Notes: generated by a model from the sequence alone, not told the origin. A stretch of DNA of 64,000 nucleotides from Rhodococcus qingshengii JCM 15477 (GCF_023221595.1 NZ_CP096563.1:2958501-3022500); one strand, 5' to 3'; counted from the stretch's first letter, positions 26,348-35,774 are shown. Program-made: numbers and translations.

Positions 26348-27385
26348 ATGAGGTGGTCGGGTCAGGCATTGGATGCAGATGACGGAGCGCTACCCGGACT
26401 CGAACGGGCCGGGTTGGTTCGCTCCGTGCAGACTCCCGAGTTCGAGGGAATCACGTTTCACGAGGTGCTCTGCAAGAGCGCGCTCAACAAGATGCCCGAA
26501 GAGTCGACGTTGCCGTTCAGCTTCACCGTCAACGCTTTTCGTGGTTGCTCGCACGCATGCCGATATTGTTTCGCGAGACCGAGTCACGAGTATCTCGACC
26601 TCGACGCCGGCGCGGATTTCGACTCCCAAGTGGTCGTGAAGACGAACATTGCCGCGGTGCTCCGCAAAGAGTTGGCGCGAAAGTCCTGGAAACGGGAGGC
26701 GGTGGCACTGGGTACCAACACCGATCCCTATCAGCGAGCCGAGGGCCGATACCGCTTGATGCCCGGCATTATTCGCGCGTTGACCGAATCCGGAACTCCC
26801 TTCTCGATCCTGACGAAGGGAACTCTGCTCCGACGGGACCTGCCGCTGTTGAAAATGGCGGCAGCGCAGGTCGACGTCGGAATCGGAGTGTCGTTGGCGA
26901 TCAACGACGCTGCACTTCAGAAGCAGATCGAGCCTGGTACCCCGTCGCCGCGGGCGCGTCTCGAGATGATCCGCGCCATCACCGACGCGGGATTCTCGTG
27001 CAATGTCATGGTGGCGCCGGTCATTCCGTTCCTCACCGACTCCACCAGTCATCTCGACGGGCTGTTCGAGGCACTGTCCGAAGCCGGTGCGACGAGTGTG
27101 ACGGTCTTCCCGATGCACCTGCGGGGGAGTACTCGGGGTTGGTTCATGAATTGGCTTGCTCAGGAACATCCGGCGCTCATCCGTCGCTACCGCGAGCTGT
27201 ACGGGCGGGGCGCGTATGTCACTCCCGAATACAAGCGTTGGCTCGCAAGCCGTGTCGAGCCATTGGTCGAGCGCCATGGGTTGGGTGGTCGTTCGGAGCA
27301 TCGAGACGTCAGCGCAGCTGGCAGTGAGCCGCGTGAGGCGCCCCGGGAACTGGTGGGTGCGGGAGCAGCTCTCACTTTGTTCTGA
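26348..27385 (+). CDS. Rv2578c-family radical SAM protein
   Basis: 345 residues. The radical SAM cluster motif is C67-SHA-C71-RY-C74 (CxxxCxxC) in FRGCSHACRYCFARPSHEY, with GTNTDPYQRAEGRYRLM and FSILTKGTLLRRDLP downstream, as in the Rv2578c and spore photoproduct lyase-like group. The actual substrate is unknown; DNA repair is suggested only by the SOS box. It starts at ATG 26348 with almost no leader after the promoter. The hen1 gene begins 58 bp after its stop on the same strand. Confidence 0.85.
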   Translation: MRWSGQALDADDGALPGLERAGLVRSVQTPEFEGITFHEVLCKSALNKMPEESTLPFSFTVNAFRGCSHACRYCFARPSHEYLDLDAGADFDSQVVVKTNIAAVLRKELARKSWKREAVALGTNTDPYQRAEGRYRLMPGIIRALTESGTPFSILTKGTLLRRDLPLLKMAAAQVDVGIGVSLAINDAALQKQIEPGTPSPRARLEMIRAITDAGFSCNVMVAPVIPFLTDSTSHLDGLFEALSEAGATSVTVFPMHLRGSTRGWFMNWLAQEHPALIRRYRELYGRGAYVTPEYKRWLASRVEPLVERHGLGGRSEHRDVSAAGSEPREAPRELVGAGAALTLF

Positions 27386-27443
27386 CGGCCGCGGGCGCGT
27401 AAATCGGAGGCGCCCCGGACGTTTGCCGGGCTACATTCGCCTG

Positions 27444-28847
27444 GTGCTACTCACACTGACGTCCACCCCGACCCCGCAGACTCCTGATGCGACCGCGTTG
27501 AGCTACCTGCTGCACAAACATCCCGACCGCGTGCAAAGCTTCGACTTGGCGATCGGCACCGCCACGGTTCTGTACCCGGAGGCCTCAGCCGAAAAGACCA
27601 CGGTGGCAGTGATTGTGGACGTCGACCCCATCGAACTTGTGCAGAGTAGGTATCGACGCGGCAAGAGTGGCGACAACTTTTCGCTGGGTGAGTATGTCAA
27701 CGATCGGCCGTATGCGGCGTCGTCCATACTCTCGGTTGCTCTGTCGAAGCTGTTTGGCACCGCGTTGACGGGAACGTGCAAGTCGCACCCGGAACTCGTC
27801 GGAACCGAACTCGCGTTGACCGTCTCGATTCCGGTGGTTCCGTGCGGCGGCGATGCGGAATTGCCTCGTCGGTTGTTCGAGCCGCTGGGCTGGGATGTGA
27901 CCGCGATACCGGTGCAGCTTGATCCGCACCTGCCGACGTGGGGAAACTCCGACTTCGTGTCGTTGACGCTCACCGGGGAACACACGGTGCAGAGTGCCCT
28001 TCGGCACCTCTACGTGCTGTTGCCGGTCCTCGACGACGTGAAGCACTACTGGGTGGGACCCGACGAGGCAGACAAGTTGATCCGCGTCGCTGGAGAGTGG
28101 TTGGCGTCGCATCCGGATTCCGCGCTGATCATGTCCCGCTACCTGGCGCGTCGACGCGACCTGGTCGAATCGGTGGTCGATCGACTGATTCCCGACCAAG
28201 CAGAGGCGCAGATCGAACTACCGCGACCGGATCCGCCGCTGGCACGGCTTCGCGTCGACGCAGTTTTGGCGACGCTTCAGCGACTGCACGTCAGAACGAT
28301 TGTCGACATCGGTTGCGGCGAAGGCAAACTGATCGAGGCGCTGATGCCGCACGCTCAATTCGACAAACTTGTCGGCGTCGATGTGAGCGCGCGCGAACTG
28401 ACACGGGCGCAACGCAGATTGAAGTTCACCGAAATGTCCGACGCCCAACGTGATCGTGTGTCTTTGATGCAGTCGTCCGCGACGTACCGCGACGCACGCT
28501 TGAAAGGCTTCGACGCAGCCGTGCTGATGGAGGTGGTCGAGCACGTCGACACGGCGCGCCTGCCGGCGCTGGTCAGATCGGTCTTCGTGGACGCAGCACC
28601 GCAGTATGTGCTGCTGACTACTCCGAATGCCGACTACAACGTGCTGTATCCGGCGTTGGCAGAGGGAGAGTTCAGGCACCCGGATCACCGGTTCGAGTTC
28701 TCACGGACCCAATTCCGCGACTGGGCAACCGAAACGGCCCGAGTCCACGGCTATTGCGTGGAGTTCGAATTTGTCGGAGCAATTGATCCGGTCCTTGGCG
28801 GACCGACACAGATGGCAATCTTCACGAAGGAGGCACGAACGTCATGA
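27444..28847 (+). CDS. hen1: 3'-terminal RNA ribose 2'-O-methyltransferase Hen1
   Basis: 467 residues. Bacterial Hen1 methylates the 2'-OH at the 3' end of cleaved RNA before ligation, so that the repaired site resists a second cut. The N-terminal half (1-245) is the Hen1-specific domain that partners Pnkp; the C-terminal half is the methyltransferase with SAM motif G290CGEG and the metal motif E363VVEH367, plus a His in HPDHRFEFSR. The start is taken at GTG 27444. The ATGA overlap of its stop with pnkp shows tight coupling. Confidence 0.92.
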   Translation: MLLTLTSTPTPQTPDATALSYLLHKHPDRVQSFDLAIGTATVLYPEASAEKTTVAVIVDVDPIELVQSRYRRGKSGDNFSLGEYVNDRPYAASSILSVALSKLFGTALTGTCKSHPELVGTELALTVSIPVVPCGGDAELPRRLFEPLGWDVTAIPVQLDPHLPTWGNSDFVSLTLTGEHTVQSALRHLYVLLPVLDDVKHYWVGPDEADKLIRVAGEWLASHPDSALIMSRYLARRRDLVESVVDRLIPDQAEAQIELPRPDPPLARLRVDAVLATLQRLHVRTIVDIGCGEGKLIEALMPHAQFDKLVGVDVSARELTRAQRRLKFTEMSDAQRDRVSLMQSSATYRDARLKGFDAAVLMEVVEHVDTARLPALVRSVFVDAAPQYVLLTTPNADYNVLYPALAEGEFRHPDHRFEFSRTQFRDWATETARVHGYCVEFEFVGAIDPVLGGPTQMAIFTKEARTS

Positions 28848-31387
28848 CGGTGTACGAGATTCCAGATCTCGCCCTGGTAGTACTCATCGGCGTCAGTGGC
28901 TCGGGAAAGTCGACCTTCGCGGCGCGCCACTTCGGTGAGTTCGAAACTCTCTCGAGTGACACATGCAGAGGGTGGGTCAGTGATGATCCGAACTCACAGG
29001 AGTCGACGTCCGATGCTTTCGAAGTGCTGGAGTTCGTCGCGGCCAAGCGTTTGCGACGCGGACGCCTCACGGTGGTCGACGCGACCAACGTCCAGCCCGC
29101 CGCGCGCAAGCGACTCGTTGCGTTGGCTCGCGAGCACGACATACTGCCGGTGGCAGTCGTGCTCGATATTCCGGAATCGGTCTGTTCTGCGCGCAACGAC
29201 GCACGCTCTGATCGGACGTTCGGACGCGACGTCATTCGCCGCCAGCACCAACAGCTGACTCGCTCGCTTCGCGGGTTGGGCAAGGAAGGTTTCCGTTCGG
29301 TTCACATACTCAGAGGTGAGGACGCGGTTTCCGAAGCCACATTCTTGCGCCACCCGCTCCGCAGCGATCTGCGTGTCGAGCGTGGTCCGTTCGACGTCAT
29401 CGGTGACATCCACGGATGTCGAAGCGAGCTCGAGACGCTCCTCGTGAAACTCGGCTACACCGTCGACTACGGGACCGATGGCAGAGCTGTCGATGCGGTG
29501 CCGCCGGAAGGGCGAACTGCCGTCTTCCTCGGTGACTACGTGGATCGAGGACCGGATTCGGTCGGTGTGCTGCGTCTGGTCATGGGGATGGTCGCGGCGG
29601 GACATGCGATAGCGGTTCCGGGTAACCACGAGAACAAACTCGTCAAGGCCTTGCGCGGTAAGAAGGTCACGGCCAGTCACGGACTCGCCGAGACCCTCGA
29701 GCAGATGGCCACCGAGTCGGCGGAGTTCCGCGAAAGCGTCGTCGACTTCTGTGACGGCCTCGTCGCGCACCTCGTCCTGGACGACGGCAAACTCGTTGTC
29801 GCGCACGCCGGTCTCAAGGAGGACTACCACAACAGGGCATCCGGTCGAGTCCGGAGCTTTGCGCTCTACGGTGAAACTACCGGTGAGACGGACGAATTCG
29901 GCTTACCCGTTCGATACCCGTGGGCGCAGGACTACCGAGGATCAGCGACGGTCCTCTACGGTCACACGCCGGTGCACGAGGTGGAATGGATCAACAACAC
30001 CGCGTGCCTCGACACCGGGTGCGTCTTCGGTGGATCCCTCACCGCCCTTCGATACCCGGAACGAGAGATCGTGTCGGTTCCGGCGGAGCAGGTTTGGTAC
30101 GAGCCGGTGGTACCGCTGGCACCGCCGACTCGTGATCCGGATGTGCTCGATCTCGCCGACGTCCTCGAAACGACCGGCGTCGACACCGAACTGCGCGGTC
30201 GAGTGTCCGTTCGCACCGACAACGCTGCCGGCGCCTTGGAAGTGATGAGCCGATTCGCGGTCGCGCCGCAATGGCTGCGGTACCTACCGCCGACCATGGC
30301 GCCCTGCGCGAGCGCCCAATCCGATGACTATCTGGAACACCCGTCGACCGCGTTCGACGCATACCGGGCCGGCGGAATCGGAACAGTGATCTGCGAAGAG
30401 AAGCACATGGGTTCGCGGGCAGTGGTGCTCGTGTGCCGTGATCGATCGGTTGCTCAGTCCCGCTTCGACGCACCGGATGCGCTCACCGGGATGGTGCACA
30501 CCCGCACCGGCCGCCAGTTCTTCGACGACGACCTGACTCAGCAGTTGATCGACGACATCGCCGCCGCAGTCACCTCCGCTGGGTTGTGGGAAGAGCTGGG
30601 CACCGACTGGCTGCTCCTCGACTGCGAACTGTTGCCGTGGAACGTCAAAGCGGAAGGTCTGCTGCGCTCGCAGTACGCGTCGGTCGCGGCGGCCGGGCGA
30701 TCAGACCTCACAGCTCGCGAGGCCGTGTTGGCGCGGGCCGGGTCGCGGGGCCTGGACGTGGCGGAGATGTTCGAACAGACAACTGTTCGGGCCGCCAGTA
30801 TCGAGCGCTTCGGCGAGGCGTACCGACGGTACGTGTGGCCGACGAACGGACTGGACGGCGTCACCATCGCGCCGTTCCAGATTCTGGCGGCCGAGGGCCA
30901 GTCGTACGGGGAACGGGATCACGAATGGCACCTCGGTATTTCGGACCGCCTGGCCGCGGCCGACCCGAGTCGATTTACCACTACACGTCGCCTGGTGGTC
31001 GATCTCGGTTCCGAGGACTCGGTGTTCGAAGCGACGAAGTGGTGGGAGTCGCTCACCGGCGACGGTGGTGAGGGGATGGTCGTCAAACCGCTGGCGAATC
31101 AGATTCACGGACCGCGGGGGTACGACGCGAAGGTTCAGCCAGGGATCAAGGTCCGCGGCCGGGAGTACCTACGGTTGATCTACGGTGCCGACTACCTCGA
31201 ACCGTCGACACTTGCTCGGCTACGCAATCGCAACCTCGGACACAAGCAGTCGATGGCGCTGCGCGAGTACGCGCTCGGCATGGAGGCGGTATCCAGGCTC
31301 GTCGACCGTGAACCTTTGTGGCGAGCGCACCAGGCCGTGTTCGCGGTGCTGGCTCTCGAATCGGAGCCGGTCGACCCGCGGTTGTGA
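28844..31387 (+). CDS. pnkp: Polynucleotide kinase-phosphatase-ligase Pnkp
   Basis: 847 residues, three domains, which prepare and seal cleaved RNA. The kinase begins with the P-loop G16VSGSGKST24 (5'-OH phosphorylation). The phosphatase is a metallophosphoesterase with G187DIHGC, G230DYVDRG and G260NHENK (2',3'-cyclic and 3'-phosphate removal). The ligase has the nucleotidyl lysine in K520-H-M-G-S-R (motif I). Length agrees with characterised bacterial Pnkp (about 870). It is translationally coupled to hen1, its partner in the repair heterotetramer. Confidence 0.94.
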   Translation: MTVYEIPDLALVVLIGVSGSGKSTFAARHFGEFETLSSDTCRGWVSDDPNSQESTSDAFEVLEFVAAKRLRRGRLTVVDATNVQPAARKRLVALAREHDILPVAVVLDIPESVCSARNDARSDRTFGRDVIRRQHQQLTRSLRGLGKEGFRSVHILRGEDAVSEATFLRHPLRSDLRVERGPFDVIGDIHGCRSELETLLVKLGYTVDYGTDGRAVDAVPPEGRTAVFLGDYVDRGPDSVGVLRLVMGMVAAGHAIAVPGNHENKLVKALRGKKVTASHGLAETLEQMATESAEFRESVVDFCDGLVAHLVLDDGKLVVAHAGLKEDYHNRASGRVRSFALYGETTGETDEFGLPVRYPWAQDYRGSATVLYGHTPVHEVEWINNTACLDTGCVFGGSLTALRYPEREIVSVPAEQVWYEPVVPLAPPTRDPDVLDLADVLETTGVDTELRGRVSVRTDNAAGALEVMSRFAVAPQWLRYLPPTMAPCASAQSDDYLEHPSTAFDAYRAGGIGTVICEEKHMGSRAVVLVCRDRSVAQSRFDAPDALTGMVHTRTGRQFFDDDLTQQLIDDIAAAVTSAGLWEELGTDWLLLDCELLPWNVKAEGLLRSQYASVAAAGRSDLTAREAVLARAGSRGLDVAEMFEQTTVRAASIERFGEAYRRYVWPTNGLDGVTIAPFQILAAEGQSYGERDHEWHLGISDRLAAADPSRFTTTRRLVVDLGSEDSVFEATKWWESLTGDGGEGMVVKPLANQIHGPRGYDAKVQPGIKVRGREYLRLIYGADYLEPSTLARLRNRNLGHKQSMALREYALGMEAVSRLVDREPLWRAHQAVFAVLALESEPVDPRL

Positions 31388-31423
31388 CGGCCGGTGCGCG
31401 GGCTCGGATTGATACCGTCGGGT

Positions 31424-32092
31424 ATGGGTGTGATTGCTCGCTTGGACGGTTTCAATCGACGCCATCCGTGGAGTCACAACGATCACTACGGCCGGTGGGT
31501 TCTACGTAATCTGAGCGGGGTCAGGTCCGGTCGCGCTCTCGACGTGGGGAGCGGGACCGGCAATCTGATCGACCTCTTGCGTCGGCGGTTCGACGTGGTG
31601 GTCGGTGTGGAACCCGACCTGACAACCTCGGCCGCCGTGCGCGCAAGGTTTGTCGACGACGAGAACGTGATCATCGACGCGCAGCGGATCGAGGACTTTG
31701 CATCCGAGGCGACGTACGACGCGATCACCGTCGTCGCAGCGTTGCATCATCTTCCACTCGAAGAGTCGATGAAGCGGCTGAGCGGCCTGCTCGAACCGGG
31801 CGGGCGGCTCGTCGTGGTCGGGTGTTATCGATCGACCACAGCCACCGACGCACTCCTGTCGGTGTTGGCGACCGTGTGCAATCCCGTCGTCGGCGTCGTC
31901 AAGCATCGACGGGTTGCCTCCGAGCCGCTGAAGGCGATGACGGCTCCCACCGCGGAACCGGGGGAGTCGATGGCTGACGTCCGGCGCGCGGCCGCGTTGT
32001 GTCTGCCAGGTAGTCGGATCAGGAGACGACTGTTCTGGCGATACACCCTGATCTACGACGAGAGTCCGGCCGGCGCGTCGGTGGGGGAGTGA
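31424..32092 (+). CDS. SAM-dependent methyltransferase
   Basis: Class I methyltransferase of 222 residues. The SAM loop is ALDVGSGTGNLIDLL, the acidic end of strand 2 is GVEPD, and the post-III region is AALHHLPLEESMKRL then GLLEPGGRLVVVG. The start at ATG 31424 skips an unlikely N-terminal stretch. It follows pnkp by 36 bp on the same strand, so it might be co-transcribed; a role in RNA repair is not shown. Confidence 0.8.
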   Translation: MGVIARLDGFNRRHPWSHNDHYGRWVLRNLSGVRSGRALDVGSGTGNLIDLLRRRFDVVVGVEPDLTTSAAVRARFVDDENVIIDAQRIEDFASEATYDAITVVAALHHLPLEESMKRLSGLLEPGGRLVVVGCYRSTTATDALLSVLATVCNPVVGVVKHRRVASEPLKAMTAPTAEPGESMADVRRAAALCLPGSRIRRRLFWRYTLIYDESPAGASVGE

Positions 32093-33282
32093 GTAGACCG
32101 TTCCGGTTCCTGGGGAAACGCGCGTCGGCCGAACCCGACTATCGCCAACGAAGCGATCATCAGAGCGACCCCGATGCCCGCCAGATGTGAGAGCCCGCCA
32201 CTGTCGACGACGGCCGCACCGAGCAGAGCGCCCGTTGCAATCGCGATCTGGAACACGACAACGTAGATGGCCGAGGCACGGTCGGTCCCGATAGGGACGG
32301 CGCGCAGAACCGAGGACTGGAGGCAGATCGGAACGGTGGTGAACGCCGCACCCCACAAGATCGTGGCGACGACAGCGAACGCTCCCATCGACGGCGCCAA
32401 GAGCCAGAAGATGGCCAGCGCGCCTGCCACCGTCGCGATCGAGATGAGCGTGAAGAGACGCGGTCGGCGGTCGTAGTACTTGCCGGCGACCCACACTCCG
32501 ACGGCGCCGGCGGCGCCGTAGACCAGAAGCATCGCGGTACGGATGCCACCGGACGAGCCGAGGCTTTCCTCCACCAGAAGTGTGAAGAACGTGTACGAAG
32601 CGAATTGCCCAAGGGCGGCAAACAGCGTTGCCGCGCAGATGACGGCGAGTGCCCGTTTCATCGCCGGTGTCGGCTTCGGTTTGTCTCGCTTACTCCGATG
32701 GTGTTGATCGACCGGCATTTCTGGCAACGCACGATGCAGTGAGAAAGCAATGCCCACTGCCACCACACCGATTGCCGCCGACGCGGTCCGCCAACCCCAG
32801 GACTGGCCGATCGCCGAAGACAGGGGTCCTCCGAGAACAAAAGCGAGAGACGTACCGGCATACACCATCGCGATGGCCTTGCCCTGTTGTCCGCGCGGAA
32901 CCAGGGTGGCAGCGACCGGTGCAACGACAGCCCAGAACACTCCGTGCGTCGCAGCGCAGAGCAATCGTCCGATCACGAGCATCGGATAGTTGACGGCCAA
33001 TGCTGCGACCAGTTGCGACACCGCGAGGGTGGCCACCGTCAGAACGACGACGCGTCGTCGCGGCCAGGTTTTGACCGCTCCGATCAGCGGAAGCGTCAAG
33101 ACCGCGACACCGTATGCGTAGAAGGTCAGCAGTAGGCCGACACGCCCTTCGGTGACGTCGAGGTCCGTTGAGACTTCGCTGAGCAGTCCGACGGGGAGCA
33201 TTTCGGCCGTCACGTAGGCGAAGGCTGCTCCGGCCAGTGTCATCAGCCGTAGCGTGGTTGCCTTCGGCAGTCGAGCACTCAT
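32053..33282 (-). CDS. MFS transporter (AraJ/Bcr-like drug efflux type)
   Basis: 409 residues with about 12 hydrophobic helices. Motif TLVPRGQQGKAIAMVYAGTSLAFVLGGPLSSAIGQSWGWR is the MFS drug:H+ antiporter-1 signature region. The start at ATG 33282 follows a run of operator sequence; a longer in-frame extension is shadow. Divergent from the LacI-family gene, with which it shares two palindromes. The substrate might be a sugar or drug; LacI control favours a small metabolite. Confidence 0.85.
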   Translation of the reverse strand: MSARLPKATTLRLMTLAGAAFAYVTAEMLPVGLLSEVSTDLDVTEGRVGLLLTFYAYGVAVLTLPLIGAVKTWPRRRVVVLTVATLAVSQLVAALAVNYPMLVIGRLLCAATHGVFWAVVAPVAATLVPRGQQGKAIAMVYAGTSLAFVLGGPLSSAIGQSWGWRTASAAIGVVAVGIAFSLHRALPEMPVDQHHRSKRDKPKPTPAMKRALAVICAATLFAALGQFASYTFFTLLVEESLGSSGGIRTAMLLVYGAAGAVGVWVAGKYYDRRPRLFTLISIATVAGALAIFWLLAPSMGAFAVVATILWGAAFTTVPICLQSSVLRAVPIGTDRASAIYVVVFQIAIATGALLGAAVVDSGGLSHLAGIGVALMIASLAIVGFGRRAFPQEPERSTHSPTDAPAGLSS

Positions 33283-33291
33283 GTTGTGTAA

Positions 33292-33310
33292 CGATACATG
33301 TATCGATACA
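33292..33310. promoter_or_regulatory. Overlapping perfect palindromes, LacI-type operator
   Basis: CGATACATGTATCG (33292-33305) and TGTATCGATACA (33299-33310) are both perfect palindromes and overlap by 7 bp in the 70-bp gap between the divergent MFS and LacI genes. The CG-centred 12-mer and LacI neighbour make this the likely operator controlling both directions. Confidence 0.65.
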
Positions 33311-33352
33311 CGCCTGCGCAATGGATATTTTTCACTCGCTATGCTGATGCTC

Positions 33353-34408
33353 ATGGCCATACGTGCGCAGCGTTCGAGTCGTCCGACGATGGCCGACGTC
33401 GCCAAGGCCGCAGGCGTGTCGGTGATGTCGGTGTCGTACTCCTTCGCGCAGCCCGAGCGCGTGTCTGAATCAACGCGGGCCAAGGTGTTCGCCGCCGCCG
33501 AAGAGCTCGAGTACGCGGGCCCGAACCGGGCGGCGCAGTCCTTGCGGAGCGGGAAATTCAACAACATCGCGGTCGTCTTCAGCGAGAAGCTGACGTACGC
33601 CTTCGAAGACGCAGTAGCTCGGCGATTCCTCTCGGGAGTCGCCGAAGCGTGCCTGGATGCGAACGCCGGGCTGATGATGCTGCCGAACTCGGGGAAACCG
33701 GGAGACGTCGACAGAGTTCGCGACGCGGCAGTAGACGGTTTTGTCGTCTGGACCACCGTCTTCGACGATCCCATCCTCGACGCGATTGTCGGCACCGGAA
33801 AACCCGCATGCATCCAGGGTGGTCCGTTGCACGAGGGTGTGGATCTCGTCGGGATGGACGATGTTGCCGGCGCCGTCGCGATCGCGGCAGTCGGGTTGTC
33901 GGGGGCGCAGCGGCCCGCGGTGATCAGCCTTCCGTGGGATCGTGAGCGTCGGTCCGAGATTCGGATGGACGTGGATCCAGGTGAAGCGTTCTTTCCGGTG
34001 TCCCGCCATCGGCTCGAGGGCTACGAGCGCGCCGTCCGCGACGCGGGCCTCGATTGGCCCTCGGTGCGGGTAGGGGTCGTCACTGTCAACGAGCGGAGCG
34101 AGGGTGCGCGGATGGCTCGGTCCCTGCTCGACGTTCCCGAGAGCCGAAGGCCCGATGTCATCTTGGCGATGAGTGACGAACTGGCTCTGGGGGTTCTGGA
34201 CGCGATCCGTGAACTCGGCCTCGCGCTGCCCGACGATGTCGCAGTCGTCGGATGGGACGACACAACAGCCGCATCGGACGCCGGCCTGACAACGGTTCGC
34301 CAGTCCCTGTTCGATCAAGGGCGCAATGCAGCTCGCGTGGTTCTCGGGCTGGACGATGCGGTCGAGCCGGTCGAATGGTCGGTGCGTCGGCGAACCTCGA
34401 CACGATGA
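33353..34408 (+). CDS. LacI-family transcriptional regulator
   Basis: 351 residues. The N-terminal DNA-binding domain reads TMADVAKAAGVSVMSVSYSF then PERVSESTRAKVFAAAEELEY and NRAAQSLRSG, as usual for LacI. The C-terminal periplasmic-binding-like effector domain ends with a dimer region. ATG 33353 is the start that places the HTH close to the N-terminus; several in-frame ATGs stand just upstream. It likely represses itself and the MFS gene. Its stop overlaps the next gene by 4 bp. Confidence 0.9.
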   Translation: MAIRAQRSSRPTMADVAKAAGVSVMSVSYSFAQPERVSESTRAKVFAAAEELEYAGPNRAAQSLRSGKFNNIAVVFSEKLTYAFEDAVARRFLSGVAEACLDANAGLMMLPNSGKPGDVDRVRDAAVDGFVVWTTVFDDPILDAIVGTGKPACIQGGPLHEGVDLVGMDDVAGAVAIAAVGLSGAQRPAVISLPWDRERRSEIRMDVDPGEAFFPVSRHRLEGYERAVRDAGLDWPSVRVGVVTVNERSEGARMARSLLDVPESRRPDVILAMSDELALGVLDAIRELGLALPDDVAVVGWDDTTAASDAGLTTVRQSLFDQGRNAARVVLGLDDAVEPVEWSVRRRTSTR

Positions 34409-34860
34409 TCACGCCGGTAGTCATCGACGGTCTGCGTTTTCGGTGGTTTGTTCCTCCAGAATTGGGGGAGACCGTCCGGTGGGGACTCTCCTGGAATGTC
34501 GACAACCCGCGCCGGTGGGCGGTTGCCGAAGTCGCGGGTGCATTGCACCTACTTGCCGGAACTCCTCGTGACGACCCAAACGCGCGTCAGGCGTGGATAG
34601 ACTTCGGCGCGGATGCCGCCACGACCGGGGTAGTTCGGCGCCTGCGGCTCATGTCGATGGAGTCCGACATGCTGCCCGACCCGAAGTTTCCGCACGGCCC
34701 GAACTGGGGTTGGGCTACGAGGCAATTCGTGCCTGGCTCCGAGCGGTTCTACGAGTTGGCCCGTGCACCTCGTGCGTTGCGCTCGTATCAGCTGACCGAT
34801 CGTGAATACGGGCCGCGGCGCGAGGACTTCCTCCTGGTCGACCTCGAGACGGCTGCTTGA
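34405..34860 (+). CDS. Conserved hypothetical protein
   Basis: 151 residues, no recognised family. It is rich in Trp and Arg, for example RFRWFVPPELGETVRWGLSW, FPHGPNWGWATRQFVPGSERF and SYQLTDREYGPR, suggesting a soluble beta-rich domain. There is no signal or membrane segment. It overlaps the LacI stop by ATGA, so it belongs to that operon, but no function can be inferred. Confidence 0.55.
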   Translation: MITPVVIDGLRFRWFVPPELGETVRWGLSWNVDNPRRWAVAEVAGALHLLAGTPRDDPNARQAWIDFGADAATTGVVRRLRLMSMESDMLPDPKFPHGPNWGWATRQFVPGSERFYELARAPRALRSYQLTDREYGPRREDFLLVDLETAA

Positions 34861-34955
34861 TCGTTGGGACCTGACACCGTTTTTATTCAGTGGACACAGA
34901 CTCCAGCTGACCGGAACCAGTGTCTGCTCGACGAAACCGGTGCCAGGTGCTGCGA

Positions 34956-35774
34956 CTAGCGCGCTCCACTGGCCACGTTCAGTGAGTATTTGCCGGGCGG
35001 CGCCCCGACATGCTTGACGAAGTGCCGCGACAGGTGGGATTGATCGTGGAATCCGACGTCGACGGCCACGTCCGCCAATTCGCGCCCGGCGAGGATTGCG
35101 CGTCGCGCCAGATCGATTCGACGTCCCGTCACGTACTTGTGAGGCGGAAGCCCGAAATGCTTCGCGAAGTTCTTGATCAGATACGTGGGCTTCCGCTGCA
35201 GGATGTTCGACGCTTCCCGCATCGTGATTCCCGTTGTGAGTCGCGCATCGAGCAGGTCCCGAAGTTGATCGGCAACGCGTTCGTCAACGGTCGGCGTGTG
35301 AAGGGATCGACCTGTGGCCGGTGTGAGGATCTCGTTCAATCTTTCAGCGAGGAACCCCAGGCGACTTTCGGCCTCGAGTGATTCGCCGTCCGGGCCGAGT
35401 GCAGAGTGCAGTTGATCGATGCGATGGCGCAGCAGAGGGTCTCGAATCTCGGGGCTGTCCACCGCCGGGCCTATGAGGACCTCGCCGAGAACTGACGTGT
35501 CGAGGTAGAGGATTCGTTGACGAAATCCGGCCTCGGTGACCGGAACTCCGTCGTGTGCGATGCCTGGCGGCAACAGAGTCACGATCTCTGGTGCTGCGCC
35601 ATGAGCGCGATGATCGAGGTCGTATGCAATCGTGCCGCGGTCGACGAGCATCAGGGACCACTGATCGTGCGTGTGTTTGGGATAGGCGTGTCCGACGAAA
35701 TCGGCATGGAAGACCTCGGTGATTCCCGCGAGGCTCGGTGCCCACGCGGTGATCTGTGCGCCGCGGGGGTCCAT
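34956..35774 (-). CDS. AraC-family transcriptional regulator
   Basis: 272 residues. The N-terminal cupin-like sensor has YPKHTHDQWSLMLVDRGTIAYDLD. The C-terminal double HTH contains TMREASNILQRKPTYLIKNFAKHFGLPPHKYV and ELADVAVDVGFHDQSHLSRHFVKHVGAPPGKY, the latter being the AraC signature. Start ATG 35774 is chosen; the upstream in-frame methionines precede a less likely tail. It is divergent from a cupin gene 89 bp away, which it may regulate. Confidence 0.88.
   Translation of the reverse strand: MDPRGAQITAWAPSLAGITEVFHADFVGHAYPKHTHDQWSLMLVDRGTIAYDLDHRAHGAAPEIVTLLPPGIAHDGVPVTEAGFRQRILYLDTSVLGEVLIGPAVDSPEIRDPLLRHRIDQLHSALGPDGESLEAESRLGFLAERLNEILTPATGRSLHTPTVDERVADQLRDLLDARLTTGITMREASNILQRKPTYLIKNFAKHFGLPPHKYVTGRRIDLARRAILAGRELADVAVDVGFHDQSHLSRHFVKHVGAPPGKYSLNVASGAR

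Noticed and set aside
27393..27443. Possible terminator between the radical SAM gene and hen1
   Set aside because: Only a 6-bp stem with an 11-base loop and no T run; not strong enough to call.
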